DNA of 64,000 nucleotides from Spisula solida (GCA_947247005.1 OX365952.1:28584222-28648221); one strand, 5' to 3'. Positions 11,391-25,165 are shown, counted from the stretch's first letter. A program made the numbers and translations. The notes: a model not told the origin generated them from the letters alone.

Positions 11391-14130
11391 CCATGCCAAA
11401 TACATTGTACACTCATTCAATGCCCTGTAGGATAGGCACCACCACCTAAAACGCCCATTTCAGGCCTTTTGGGGCACCAACCACTAAGAAATACACCTAT
11501 TCAGTGACATATAGAATATTCAACATGATTAAATTAACCAAATCAAGGCCTTTCGCATAATCACCACCACCAAATAAACACATTTAATACCTACAATGGG
11601 ATACTAGTACTCAACACAACCAAATTACACATTCAATATCATATTGGGTTTTCTTTACCAATTAATACACACAATCAATGGTATTTGTGGAATTCAGTTC
11701 AGGCCATTTGGGTATGTATCATCCCCAAATACACCCATATGACATTCTCATAACCCATCAAGTCACACACGTCCCTATAGTGAACTAACCACTAAATAAT
11801 ACACCCCATTTCAGGCCATTTGGTGTACCCACCAACACCAAATACACCAATCCAATGCTCTAATGGATTCTCACCACCACAAAATAAACCCAATCAATGC
11901 CCTATTGGGTACTCATAAGCACCTGATACTCCCATTCAATGTCCTATTGGGTACCTACGTCCACCTTATACACTCATTCAATGCCCTATGGGATACTCGC
12001 CACCACCTAATACACTCATTCAATGCCCTATGGGGTACTCCCCACCACATAATATACACATTCAATGCCCTATGGGGTACTTGCCAGTTGCCACCACCTA
12101 ATATATTCATTCAATGTCCTATGGGATACTTGCCACCACCTAATACACTCATTCAATGCCCTATGGGATACTCGCCACCACCAAATACACTCATTCAATG
12201 CCCTATGGGGTACTTCACATCATCTAATACACTCACTCAATGCCCTATGGGGTACTCCCCACCACCTAATACACTCATTCAATGCCCTACGGTGTACTTC
12301 CACCACATAATATACACATTCAATGCCCTAATGGGTACTTGCCACCACCTAATATTTTCATTCAATGTCCTATGGGGTACTCGCCACCACCTAATACACT
12401 CATTCAATGCCCTATGGGGTACGAGCCACCACCTAATACACTCATTCAATGTACTATGGGGTACTTGCCACCACCTAATACACTCATTCAATGCCCTACG
12501 GGGTACTCCCCACCACCTAATACACTCATTCAATGCCCTATGGGGTACTCCCACCACATAATATACACATTCAATGCCCTAAGGGGTACTCGCCACCGTC
12601 CTAATACACTCATTCAATGTACTATGGGGTACGAGCCACCACCTAATACACTCATTCAATGTACTATGGGGTACTCGTCACCACCTTATATACACATTCA
12701 ATTTCCTATGGGGTACTTGCCACCACCTAATACACTCATTCAATGTACTATGGGGTACTCGTCACCACGTAATATACCCATTCAATGTACTATGGGGTAC
12801 TCGCCACCACCTAATACACTCATTCAATGTACCATGGGGTACTCGTCACCACCTTATATACCCATTCAATGCCCTATGGGGTACTCGCCACCACCTAATA
12901 CACTCATTCAATGTACTATGGGGTACTGGTCACCACCTTATATACACATTCAATGTCCTATGGGGTACTCGTCACCACCTTATATACACATTCAATGTAC
13001 TATGGGGTACTTGCCACCACCTTATATACACATTCAATGTACTATGGGGTACTTGCCACCACCTTATATACACATTCAATGTACTATGGGGTACTTGCCA
13101 CCACCTTATATACACATTCAATGTACTATGGGGTACTTGTCACCACCTTATATACACATTCAATGTACTATGGGGTACTCGCCACCACCTTATATACACA
13201 TTCAATGTACTATGGGGTACTAGCCACCACCTTATATACACATTCAATGTACTATGGGGGTACTCGCCACCACCTTATATACACATTCAATGTACTATGG
13301 GGTACTTGCCACCACCTTATATACACATTCAATGTACTATGGGGTACTCGCCACCACCTTATATACACATTCAATGTACTATGGGGTACTTTCCACCACC
13401 TAATACACTCATTCAATATCCTATGGGATACTCGCAACCACCTTAAACACCCATTCAATGTCCTATGGGGAACTTGTCATGGTAATAATTTAAACCAATG
13501 TACCCAATCAAGGTACTATAGGTACTGAAATTTCCACCACCTAATACACCCATTTCAGGCCATTTTGGCTACCCACCAACAACAAATACAACAATATACA
13601 CCCATTAAGATCCCTTCGGGATACGAACGACCATATAATATACCCATTTCATGCCACATAGGGCTCTAACCTCCAAGAATCCCCCATTTCAGTGCCTAAT
13701 CGGTATTTATTACCACCCAATACACCAATTCGATGCCCTATGTGGTACTCGCCACCATCTAGTACACCCAACAATGTAGGGTTACAACAAACACCAAACA
13801 AATGCCCTATTGAGCACTCACTACAACCAAATACACCCTCAAATGCCCTATAGGGTATTCACCTCCATCTAATACACCAATTCAATGCTCTATGGGGAAA
13901 TACCCTGCGCCAATACACTCATTCAAGGCCCTATAGTGAACTCACCACCACCTAATACACAATTTAAGGCCATTTGGGGTACCACCAACACCAAAATACA
14001 CACATCCAATCATCATTACTAAGTAAAGCTGATAAACCCACTCAAGGTCCTTATAGAAACTCACTCATTCAATGTCATATGGGTAACTCCAAACCACAAA
14101 GTACACCCACACATGTCCCATCGGATACTC
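11390..14130 (+). repeat. 42-bp minisatellite, homogeneous core 11930-13480
   Basis: The unit is caatgccctatggggtactc + gccaccacctaatacactcatt (42 bp, a multiple of 3). Subtypes differ at ccctatg/tactatg and taatacactcatt/ttatatacacatt; the second type dominates from about 12900 to 13380, a sign of local homogenisation. Both edges are degenerate. Open frames of 81-313 aa on both strands (PPPNTLIQCPMGY type) are by-products. Confidence 0.9.
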
Positions 14131-14545
14131 ACCACCACCTTGACATGACCTTGAACTTTTGCTTATTTAATGCGCAGTAGCAAATCAGTTTTTTTTGCAT
14201 GCTAACATGTATCTTTACAGCCATGTATGATACTATCTCGTAGTAATTTGAAATACTTTATATGGATTGACCATTTATGGCGGCCATCTTGGTTTCCTGG
14301 TCCTCACCACCCTTTTACAATGTACGACGGCAGGTCTATACACTAATTTATAGTCACATAAGGACATTTTGGTATGAATCAGTTCTTGATCTACTTTTGT
14401 GGCCACCTCACCTGAAAAACAACGGTTTAAACCCTGCTTAATGCTATACAAGGGACATTATATATTACGGCGGCCATCTTGGACGCCATCTTGGATTTAT
14501 CCGGTGAATTTTAGACACGAATAATATTTTTTGAATGCCAATATA
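14131..14545 (-). repeat. Right arm of the fold-back element, inner part
   Basis: Reverse complement of about 10310-10690, including the paired AAGATGGCGGC-type motifs (14277-14294, 14470-14497). Confidence 0.7.
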
Positions 14546-15305
14546 CAGTCAACTCTCGTTATCACGAATTTCACGGGACCGTGGAAATTACTTCGACATA
14601 ACGAAAATTCGAGATAGAATTTTCGGTATCAAAGTTGCAAGTTTTCTAGCTTCTGTCATTTTATGCCGCCATATTGCTACGTTCGTAAGAACGACATGTT
14701 CGTGTGAATTGCTTGTTTTGATATTTATGTACATGTATTCCTCCTCGAGAAAATGCATTTTATTCATTTTCGTTTGTGTACGTAGTGTTGTTTGCATTAA
14801 TATATGATGATATGTTCTTATCAGTAAGTGCAGTGTATCACATGCTAATGTACGTGTACGATATTTCAACTTCAACTTCAATATTTTATTTGACTAAAAC
14901 ATATAAAATGTTTATTGCCAATGCAATAATAAATCGAGACAATTGTTCGAGATGACATGTTTATTGATGTTTGGACGTAACTCGAATATTTATAACATGT
15001 TTTACGTAAATTGTGCAAACAAATATTTGTTCAACAATGGAAGGCGCGAAAATTACAGGTAAATCGAAGATTTCAGACTGGCGAGGTGTGGAAAACATTG
15101 TTCGAGATGAACAGTAGATTAACAGTGCAAATTAGTTAATTGAGACCAAATAAATAATTCGACATAACGAAAAATCGAGCCGAAACTTCGAGATAGGTCT
15201 CGATATTTCATATAGACAAAGAAGGAGAAAAATCGGGACTTGAAAAAAACATCGACATAACGGAAACTTCGATATAAACGAGTTCGAGATAACGAGAGTT
15301 GACTG
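14546..15305. mobile_element. pogo/Tigger-like MITE, 760 bp, TA target duplication
   Basis: Terminal inverted repeats CAGTCAACTCTCGTTATC are perfect over 18 bp at 14546 and 15288-15305, flanked by TA at 14544-14545 and 15306-15307. The 'CTCGTTATC..CGA' composition is typical of pogo/Tigger ends. The interior has further 'cgacataacgaaa' and 'cgagat' motifs but no transposase frame. The left arm of the host element reads 'gaatgccactatagatatatc' where this copy has 'gaatgccaata[insert]tagatgtatc', confirming the insertion point. Confidence 0.85.
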
Positions 15306-15737
15306 TAGATGTATCATAATAATAAACATTTTTATCACAGACTTCTGTTGTAAACATTTCAGAATACATGAGTGCATATTTCTTGTATAAAAATGGTGGG
15401 TGGGGTAAGAAAAGCACCTAGTACAAGATATACTGTATATATTCATTATTTGAATGCCAATGTGTTCCAAAGTAGTTTTATTTAAACTGTTGAATGTAAA
15501 CCTTCATTTAAATGATCAATTTGGATAGTTTTTATAAATAAATGCTATACAAACAAAGAAGATACCAGGTGAAAACGCGTTTTAAGTCATTTTTACATTG
15601 GTTTTACCTGTAAATGACCTTGACATTGACCTTTGAAGATTCTAAAAATATTTTAGTTAAAAAGTGTTATGCTGTGTCTATAACAATTAAGCAAAGTTAT
15701 TTCAAAAAGTTGCATCATATTCCTGATATTTTCATAA
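15306..15737 (-). repeat. Right arm of the fold-back element, outer part
   Basis: Reverse complement of about 9830-10260 (for example 'accaggtgaaaacgcgtttt' against 'aaaacgcgttttcacctggt'). Confidence 0.75.
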
Positions 15738-18700
15738 TAGTCCGGCAGAACTTGCACTGGACCGTGCAATGTCTTCTATACAAAATGTTTTTACATTTTC
15801 TTGTTCTCATGACAATACCATAACATAATCCGGATGATGCCACCTTGTCATCATTGAGCAATTCTCACAATGAGGCCCCGAAGGGGTACATGGATTTTCA
15901 TGAATTAGGCAGTATAAGTACATTATCATTTAGTCAAACGTGAAGCAATACACCTTAAATGTTATTTATATTGTATTGAATAATGCGTTGCATCATTATA
16001 TACAACCTTTGTAATAGTTACATGTGGAAATGAGGCCCTGCAGGCTGTTTACGTCTTATATGAGGCCCGTTTTTAGACAAAGGTATGAATTAAACCAGTC
16101 AATGATACATGGTACCATATTTTTCATTATATTGATACTTACTATTGAATTCAGTATTACTGGCAACTATCAACAACCTACATTGCATGACTAAATATTT
16201 TATTTGATTAAATTGAGGCCCTATCAAGGGTAAATCCAAATGTAGAAAAATGAGTGAAATTTTATAAAATCGACGTCAAGATATGTTTTATTCTGTTATA
16301 CTTTAATGAATGCAATTGTAACCGAAACATATATTGGTATGGCCGTGTGATCTAAATATTTGTGTGCCACATTTTGAAAAAGTAAAATTTAGCAATGAGG
16401 CCATGCATGAGTGTTAAACCAGAAATAAGACAAAAATGGTAAATTTTCAATGTTCAATTATTCATTTCAACATATCAAACAATAGATCTTAATGTTTAAT
16501 TAAATTATAGTATTGTTAAGAATACATAACTTAATGACATATAGAAATACAATCATCAACTGAGGCCCGGAATGGATCGATATAATACGGGGTTCTGTCT
16601 TATCAATGCACTTACGGATATCTGAAACTTACGCTCAAATTAAAATTCCTTATAATGATTTTACTACAAACTACAAATAGGGGATAGATTTTGTTTGTAG
16701 GAGTTCATCAACGAAAAATCGTTAAAATTGCACCACACTGTGTAGTAGTTAAATAATTATAATGAATTTAAATTTGGATGTAAGTTTAAGAATTCCTTTT
16801 GTGCTTTGATGAAACAGTACAAGATAATTTTCATTTTGCATACTAGTATCATGCAAATGGTAGCAAAGCTTGATTAATCTAAAAAATATTTTAAGTAGGA
16901 TCGAGATATTTTCACTTCTGAAGTTATCATCAATTTGGATATTCAATCTGCATTTTCCTTTCACACAAGATGCTGCCATGCTATTACTACTGGCAACAAG
17001 GCCCTATAAGGCACTCACCACCATCATCAAGGTCAGTGATTATATGCCCTACCCAGATGTAATCCTTACCACAGCAGAGTACAACCGTTTTATGCCTAAT
17101 GCCTCGCCGCTATAACTACAGACATTCCCAGCCATATTGGGTTCTCACAACAATGGTGTACATCTCTTTGATGTACTCGTCATCATCAAGTACAACCATT
17201 TCAACATACATCAGGATGTACAAGATCCTTTTGGGATGCCAATCACAATTAAGTTAAATAATGTCAAGCTGTTTTGGGTAAAAATCATCACAACCTACTA
17301 TATTTTGTACACTCCCTTATGTGTACATATGACCACGAAGCGAAGTACAGTCACTGAAAGCCATGTCGGACTCATTATCTCAGAGTGCAACCACCCAATG
17401 CCCCATTGAGTACTCTCTAGTCACTACCATCGTTTACTGCAAGTGAGTATGAATACCAGATTTATTTGGCGCCATTTCCATGCGTTCGAAGGCGCAATAC
17501 ATAGTGTTGCAGCCACCGGGGCGCAGGTGCATCCTCTATTAGCGCAGATACAGCATAATCTGACCAGAGGGACAGAGGGAGAGAAAGCCCCCGGGAATTA
17601 GATACAGGCATGTCCGGTGCTGCAGGAGTGTGTCTTACCTTTTCTAATAGACAGCCTGGTTCTATAATGTACCCGGTGTATAGCACCGATACACAGCTTC
17701 CGGCACCTTTATATTACATCCCTTACCGTCATACATAGCGGGAAATACCACAAATAAAATGTTTGAAATGTCCAGTTCCCATGCCTGGAATTGATCCCTC
17801 GACCTCTGTGTTGACAGCCCAGTACATTACCAGGAAACGATCGCCTATATATACCTCGAAGCTCTATTAATGGCGAACTCACCAACTTACCAAGTATATT
17901 CATTCAAATCCCATAGGATAAATCACATGCATATTCCATCCTCAATAGAATCCAACCACAACTGAGTGCAATATTGTATTGTAAACTGCCACACAACTAA
18001 CGTTGATTAATGGGTTATGTCACTGTTGAGTGCTGCCTTCCCTGACAAATATGTTGTCTTTTGAGGTCCCAACATAACCTTGGATGGGTGTGTCGGTCAA
18101 TGTTTAGTACTTCAAGTCCAATGCATCTGTAGCTTACAGTGGTATGTACATGTAGAGCCAGGAATGTTCGTAACTGACAGTGGCAATTCCCTTTAAATAT
18201 ACGGTTTGACTGAACTAATGGTAGGTGCCTTACATAACTGAATACTAGTATACTGTATAGCTTTACACTGTGTTGTATACCCCACCTATTCATGAATGGC
18301 TGCACTAGACATTGGGAAAAGTCATACTTGGTGGTGGCGTTGAGTTTGAAATGGTGATCGGAATGACAGTACGTATAGGTAAATTTCCAACTCGGGTAGC
18401 TAAACGGGGGGATGAACTGTATAAACTCTATGGTTAAAGTACATAAACATGCATAACCTGGAAATACACCTATAGTCACTAGGCCGTCATTTGAACCTGA
18501 TATAGCTTGGAATGAATTAATTGGAAGGGTGTTTTGTAGCTGTATTGTTAAATATGTCATGCTTTGTTGTTTCTGATGAGTGCAGTCTACCCTGTCCGAC
18601 TAGTATTATCCTTTTTAAATTCCATAAAGGTATTCACATGGCAGTAGTTGGTGATGGTGAGGATCACTTTTAGTACAAAGAGATTGTACTGGTAAGAATA

Positions 18701-19602
18701 TACCAGCCACATGCATTGATATCTCACATAACGTTTATTCATCAAGCCGTAATTGAATTTACCGTTATTCAGGCTTCAATGTCATGCCATGCAATTTAAG
18801 TTGTTTGTACTTATCTAAGCTACTTGCTTATAGGCTTGATAGGACACATAGATACTTCATTTTTGATTGTCAATACACGGGTAATGAAATGATAACAATT
18901 TATTCTGATAAAAGTCTCATTTTTATAGTTCAACACACAAGCAGGGCCTCTGTTTCCTATTTTACTTATTCAGAACGTGGTACTTCTATAACGTAAATAT
19001 ACCAAGTCTTATATAACTTCCAGTTATGATTATTATAAAGTTTCTTTCTTAAAATATAAGAGAAATAAAAACATATTTGAAAGATTACATCCTTTTTCAT
19101 GCATTAACCCTTACCAGGGCCTCGATTTTCTTTAATACATGTTAAGCAATGCATTGCAGGTTCCTTATACTTATCAATGCCATCGAATATACTATTTATT
19201 AGCAATATAAAGACATATTTACTTTACATTTATTTATTTAATTAATATTTTTGTGTAATACCGGGCCTCATGTTAGGCTTAAACCACAAATGGGGCCTCA
19301 TTTCCACATTTTATTATTACAAAGTTTGTATATATCGATGTAACGCATTATCAAACACAATAAAGTTGCATTTAATGTGTTTTGATTCACATTTGATTGA
19401 ATAGTTATGTATATATAGTGATAAATTCGAGAAAAAACATGTACCCCTTTGAGGCCTCATTGTAAGAATTGCTCAATGATGACAAGGTGGCATCATTCGG
19501 ATTCTGTTAAAGTATAGTCCAGAGAACAAGAAAATGCAAAAACATTTTGTATAGAAGACATTGCACGGTTACCCCAAAAATTGCCGTTTATCTGCCGGAC
19601 TA
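15738..19602. mobile_element. Nested 3.9-kb inverted-repeat element, TAA target duplication
   Basis: Ends TAGTCCGGCAGA and TCTGCCGGACTA are flanked by TAA (15735-15737 and 19603-19605). The uninterrupted left arm of the host element reads 'attttcataacat', which contains a single TAA. Arms of roughly 0.7-1 kb match (for example 'gatgccaccttgtcatcattgagcaattct') and share a scattered 'tgaggccc' motif. The interior (about 17000-18700) has ccaccac-rich degenerate repeats. A 3-bp TAA duplication fits PIF/Harbinger, but no transposase was found. Confidence 0.75.
17771..17845 (-). repeat. Possible tRNA-derived (SINE-like) sequence
   Basis: On the - strand a stretch reads TGGTAATGTACTGGGC, then GGTCGAGGGATCAATTCC, resembling a degraded tRNA A box and B box about 30 nt apart. 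No intact cloverleaf could be drawn, so it is unlikely to be a functional tRNA. Confidence 0.3.
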
Positions 19603-19835
19603 TAACATATCTTGGATATCTTGGATTTCTCGGAACTCCACTACTTTTGGCAATTTATGCCGGCAGTCTCAGATACTATGGACTTACCCGAACATTTTGG
19701 TATATGACATGTCTTGTTAACAGAGAGGTCCTACCTACTCCTAAAATAGAGGACTTTTTTGGCAATAGTCACCCTACCAATATCTGTACCCTTAGGCAAT
19801 AATGCTTTTCTGTTTAGTGATGTCATTTGTTACAC

Positions 19836-20225
19836 ACCCCGTCTGTAAATTCTCCCTACTTTTTACAGGGAAAAACCCTGTAAAAGACTGGAGTATTGAA
19901 ACAGGGAATTTTATGTAGAATAATGTAAGACTCTGGAAAAAACAGGGAAAAGCAGGGAGACAGACAGAAAAGTTTTTTTCCACAGTTTTCCCCTGTTTTC
20001 CCTCAATTTCCACAGATCCTGTAAAACAGTGGAGTATTGAAACAAGTTTTCCATGCTTTTCCCTACATTTCCCTACTTTATATCCTGGATTTATAGAAAG
20101 TGTGGACAAGTATGGAAAACATTCAATACTACCATGATTTTCCTAGATTTACATGGAAAAATTACGTGGAAAAATTCATGGTTTTCTCTCTTTTTACGTT
20201 GACCTGAAATTGAGGAATGTGTTAC
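19836..20225 (+). mobile_element. Left arm of a second large inverted-repeat element
   Basis: It begins CCCGTCTGTAAATTCTCCC and is rich in 'acagggaaaa'-type motifs. The complementary arm lies at about 24820-25165, ending in 'tttacagacggga'. Together they imply an element of about 5.3 kb whose loop now contains the CA microsatellite and a HINE. Target duplication not identified. Confidence 0.6.
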
Positions 20226-20327
20226 TGAATATTATTAATATTGCACTCACAAGCACTAAATTAAACTTTAGAACTTTCAACAATTCTACTTCCAAAAATT
20301 TATGAACAACATTTCAGTAAGAATTGC

Positions 20328-20687
<360 letters not shown>

Positions 20688-20724
20688 TTATTGTTATGAT
20701 AATGACTTGTTATTGTTATGATAA

Positions 20725-21251
20725 TGTACTTCACTAAGTACAAGTCTGTTTTGTCCTATCTCCTCCCTCAATTATATGGCATCTTTCTGTCCCAGAAACA
20801 CGATCTGTAAAATTAGAATAAATAATAACTCATATTGTACTAAATTCACAAACCTAAGTGACAATAATTGTATTATGCTGTTATTTTTCATGCTAAGAAA
20901 ATTTATACATTTCTTATTTTTCATTTTCTGTCAATCAGCAGGAATTAAGCTTTCTCATTGTCTGTGATAAGTAGGAGCTGTTTTCTTGGTACTGATTACT
21001 TTAATGTAGTGTTACTGTACTTTGCTCCACCATACTTGTGAGTCAAAGCCAACATGATAACTCATATTTTTAACTGGTGTCAAGGAAATTAATTGTAATT
21101 TTTCCACTGACCTGCAACAAAAGTGAACTTCTTTCGGTACTGAATGGCTGGTTTATAAGTTAGAAGGCTAGATATGGATCTTCCCTGCCTCTCCTGATGA
21201 TTGTTGAATAAAGCCCTGAAGGCTATAATAGTGGACTTTTTGTATGTTTTT
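20725..21251. other. Spacer, nothing recognised
   Basis: AT-rich DNA with no credible gene. It lies in the loop of the 19836-25165 inverted-repeat element. Confidence 0.4.
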
Positions 21252-22429
21252 AGCTCACCTGTCACAAAGTGACAGAGTGAGCTTTTGTGATCACTCTTTG
21301 TCCGTCGTCCGTCGTCCGTCCGTCGTCCGTCCGTCCGTCGTCCGTCCGTCCGTCAACAATTTGCTTGTGTAGACACTAGAGGTCACACTTTTGACTTAAT
21401 CTTTATGAAACTTGGTCACAATGATCATCTCAACAAAATCTAGGTCAAGTTCGATATTGGGTCATCCGGGGTCAAAAACTAGGTCACAAGGTCAAATTAT
21501 AGAAAAACCTTGTGTAGTCACTAGAGGTCACAATTTTGACTTAATCTTTATAAAACTTGGTCACAATGATCATCTCAACAAAATCTAGGTCAAGTTCGAT
21601 ATTGGGTCATCCGGGGTCAAAAACTATGTCACAAGGTCAAATCATAGAAAAACCTTGTGTAGTCACTAGAGGTCACAATTTTGACCTAATCTGTATGAAA
21701 CTTGGTCACAATGATCATCACAACAAAATCTAGGTCAAGTTCGATATTGGGTCATACGGGGTCAAAAACTAGGTCACAAGGTCAAATCATAGAAAAACCT
21801 TATGTAGGCACTAGAGGTCACAATTTTGTCGTAATCTTTATGAAACTTGGTCACATTGATCATCTCAACAAAATCTAGGTCAATTTCGATATTGGGTCAT
21901 CCGGGGTCAAAAACTAGGTTACAAGGTCAAATCATAGAAAAACCTTGCCTAGTCACTAGAGGTCACAATTTTGACCTAATCTTTATGAAACTTGCTGACA
22001 GTGATCATCACAACAAAATCTAGGTCAAGTTCGATATTGGGTCATAGGGGGTCAAAAACTAGGTCACAAGGTCAAATCATAGAAAAACCTTATGTAGACA
22101 CTAGAGGTCACAATTTTGACTTAATCTTTATGAAACTTGGTCACAATGATCATCTCAACAAAATCTAAATCAAGTTCGGTATTGGGTCATCCGGGGTCAA
22201 AAACTAGGTCACAAGGTCAAATCATAGAAAAACCTTGTATAGTCACTAGAGGTCACAATGTTGGCCTAATCCTTATGAAACTTGGTCAGAGTGATCATGT
22301 CAACAAAATCTAGGTCAAGTGCGATATTGCATCATATGGGGCCAAGGACTAGGTCACTAGGTGAAATCACAGGTCTTGCATGTACTGCTATAACAGGTGA
22401 GCGACCTAGGGCCCTTTGGGCCCTCTTGT
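21252..22429 (+). mobile_element. HINE family I, copy 2, complete
   Basis: 5' hairpin AGCTCACCTGTCAC AAA GTGACAGAGTGAGCT, a (GTCC/GTC)n tract, then about seven core units of about 145 bp. It ends ACAGGTGAGCGACCT, hairpin AGGGCCC TTT GGGCCCT and CTCTTGT. Subterminal inverted repeats GCTCACCTGT / ACAGGTGAGC are perfect. It is preceded by TTTTT and not flanked by a target duplication. Core units carry perfect AGGTCA CA AGGTCA motifs (for example at 21771, 22071 and 22205). Confidence 0.85.
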
Positions 22430-23553
22430 CTATTATCTGATTTCCAAGATGATTTGACTCTGAAAAGTAAAATAAGAAGCTCTAGGACTAATGCCAGTCT
22501 AATGTTTGGCTTGAATTTCTTATTGGGATAGCAGTGATATTTAAACAACATCAATAATTGCATTATTTCTGTCATCCAGAACTAAAATAGCTTACTATAT
22601 ATTGTAACTGATAATTACATAGCAAAAATGCAATGATGCATGCTCAGATAGAAAATAATTATCTTACCTTTGATCAAAGATTATCTCTGAATGTTTTTTG
22701 TTTTCTTCAAGCCCTGACCTCTTGTTCAAAGCTCTAAATACTGTGTGAGCATGACATGCTGGCTGCTGCAGAAGATATACACCTCTTAACAATGTTCTAA
22801 TGTCTCCATAACCAAAGTGCTGTATATGCTTTGTCTAGATAACCATTAAGACCTGTAATTTATAAGGAATGTTTCTATGAAACTAGACCAGTATGAATGG
22901 AAATGGATGTTAATTATAAACCAGCATTTGTATTACTAAATTAGTAATAACTAAAATAATTCATATCAGTAAAATAGAACTTTACTATACTAGCCTGAGG
23001 ACTAGGAAAAGAGAAATTAAGACTGATAATAACCAGATAAAATTACTTCACAAAACTATTAGTGAACTCCAACCATTTATTCATTATAGTCTGTATTTTG
23101 AACAATAATCACTGATGGCTTATTACATATGAAGTATAGGGGAGATCAACTTCATATGTTGCATTCATATGCAAAGTGGTCATTGGCAATCTATTGGAAG
23201 ACCTGCCATTTACCTGGATAGCTAGCTGGTGGGCACATTTGCTTATATTACCACTGTATACAAACATGATCTCTCCAAACATGACGCCAAAATTGCTATG
23301 ATTTAGCGTTTATTTCAAATCAATTCTTTAAATCTAATCAAGCATGCTCTATGTCTTTAACTTTTATATTAAAGTTTGATAAACTTAAGATTATCTAGAA
23401 CTGTCGCCATTCGGCAGACTAATATACCCCCCGCATGGCGAAATCATTGCAGCTAATTCTTTTCTTTATGCAAATCTACATGATGAGGTTGTTCATCCGT
23501 TAAATGTTGAAGGAAATGCTGCAAAAACTGTAGGAGGAGTTGAGTCCACAAGA
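22430..23553. other. Spacer, no gene seen
   Basis: No coding frame with recognisable content. The stretch 23160-23260 ('ttcatatgcaaagtgg' .. 'ggtgggcacatttgc') resembles the inverted repeats at 25217-25440. Confidence 0.4.
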
Positions 23554-23576
23554 ACGGACGTCCGGACGGACGGATG

Positions 23577-23612
<36 letters not shown>
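23554..23612. repeat. Simple repeat (GGAC)n/(GACA)n
   Basis: Tandem tetranucleotides, cggacggacgg then gacagacagaca. On the - strand this is the same (GTCC)n-type tract found near HINE 5' ends; it may be a relic of one. Confidence 0.8.
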
Positions 23613-23614
<2 letters not shown>

Positions 23615-24819
23615 GCTGAATCCAGTATACAGTATAATAAATTGAAACCTTTAAACATAAAATAGGAGGGAAAAAGAAACAAACTTACCAGCCATTGAAT
23701 TTTAACTAAAATTCCATTGTGAATTTGTTTACACTGTCTCTTTTGTTTGAAATTCTTCAAAGTTCCTCTAATTTGTTATTTTTATCATAACAGCACTAAA
23801 AACTCATCAGTGTAAACATTCTATTCTATAGCCTTTATACACATTTAAATATATATAATCCAACACTATATATATAAGACAGTCAGTGAAATCTGAATGA
23901 ACAGTCTGCATCATGACCTTTTCGAAAACACAAAATATTATGTGAATTTGACTGTAACCGTCACAAAATATTTTATCTAGACAAGTCTATTGGGAAATGT
24001 GGGTGGTTTTCAAATCATGAGTGATAAAAGTTGCTCACTAGTAATATTTCTCATAAATTTACTAAGAAAGTGGGCTTTGTCACTTATAGATATGTACTTT
24101 CATTGTTAAATGTGATAGTTATTAATTACAAATATAGTCAGTGACTTCAATCTCCCCCATATTTCTGTTGTAGGTTAACCCAGGACCTAGTCTATAAATA
24201 TATGTCTATAAACTCCCTGGTTCATCCATTCTCTGTGTAAGTGAATTGTTATCAGGTACAGATTGTCTGAGTTAATTACCTTAATGTGATTTAAACGTTT
24301 TTATCTCTCGATGCCTTTCTAGCTAGAAATACTCCTGGGTTGTGTAATACAATAGGGATTAATGAGTTAATGCAAATATATCTACTGCTTTTGATATTTA
24401 TTATAAATAGCACAGCACTTGAAATGATTAGAATTATTAGACGTCCTAATTACTGTAAATCTTTCATTATGGAAGTGCTGAGTGAACATTTATGCATGCT
24501 AGAAATTGCTGGTGCAAATTAAAGCTTTCAATCCAAACTTTTACTGAGTAGAGTGTAGATTTCAAGCATTTGTATTAGACTGGCACAATACCTTGTATCT
24601 TTGTCAACTATTTATTATAATAGCTTGTTCATGTAATAATGTATCAAATTTTCAATTGATTACTAATTATTTGTAGCTTTGAATACATAAAATAAAACAT
24701 GAACTAACTTATTATATAATAAGTAATTGACTTATAAAACATTGTTTTTAACCCTGTAAGACAGGAAATAATTAATCCATTCAACTAATTATCACGTTTC
24801 AGCATTCTTTTTAAACTTT
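23613..24819. other. Spacer, nothing recognised
   Basis: AT-rich, no credible gene. Confidence 0.4.
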
Positions 24820-25165
24820 GGTCAATTTGGGATGCAAAGACAAAAAATTTCTGAGTCTTTTACACGCTTTTCCCTCGTTTTCCATTAGCAAAATATTCTA
24901 TGTTCCACAATATGTAAGCATCAAAATAATTCTAAGTCTTTTACAGTGTTTTTCCCTACCTAAAAATTGCCTAAGTATAAATTTCCAGAGATTTCCCTAC
25001 TTTTCCCTGTCTGATCATGTTATTCAATGAGGGCAAACTAGGGAAAAGTGTGGAAAATATATTTTTCCATATATTTACATACTTTTCCATAGCTTTTACA
25101 GGGATTTCCCTGTAAAAACAGGGAAAAGAGTGGAGAAGGAGGGATGATTTACAGACGGGACATGG
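24820..25165 (-). mobile_element. Right arm of the second large inverted-repeat element
   Basis: Complementary to 19836-20225: 'cttttacagggatttccctgtaaaaacagggaaaa' type motifs, then 'gatttacagacgggacatgg'. The frame at 24818-25030 lies in this arm and is not a gene. Confidence 0.6.

Larger units (their letters stand above)
9631..19780. mobile_element. 10.1-kb fold-back (long inverted repeat) element
   Basis: The termini are GTAGGGTGAC at 9631-9640 and its complement GTCACCCTAC near 19769-19778. The arms match in order: the end region (9660-9770 with 19640-19735), a stretch at 9825-10250 with 15310-15735, and a stretch at 10310-10640 with 14170-14510. The arms meet near 11390 inside a minisatellite present in opposite orientation on the two sides. 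The right arm is longer because it holds two later insertions (14546-15305, 15738-19602). No clear target duplication was found, and no transposase frame. The superfamily is undetermined. Confidence 0.75.

Noticed and set aside
11863..13528. Frames of 81-313 aa rich in PPPNTLIQCPMGY or HHLIHSFNALWGT
   Set aside because: Derived from a 42-bp minisatellite inside a transposable element; every frame reads the same DNA unit.
18015..18560. 181-aa - strand frame inside the nested inverted-repeat element
   Set aside because: Longest non-tandem frame in the window, but no transposase motif (DDE/D, zinc finger) or other domain was recognised and its composition looks like random AT-balanced DNA. It would merit a protein search.
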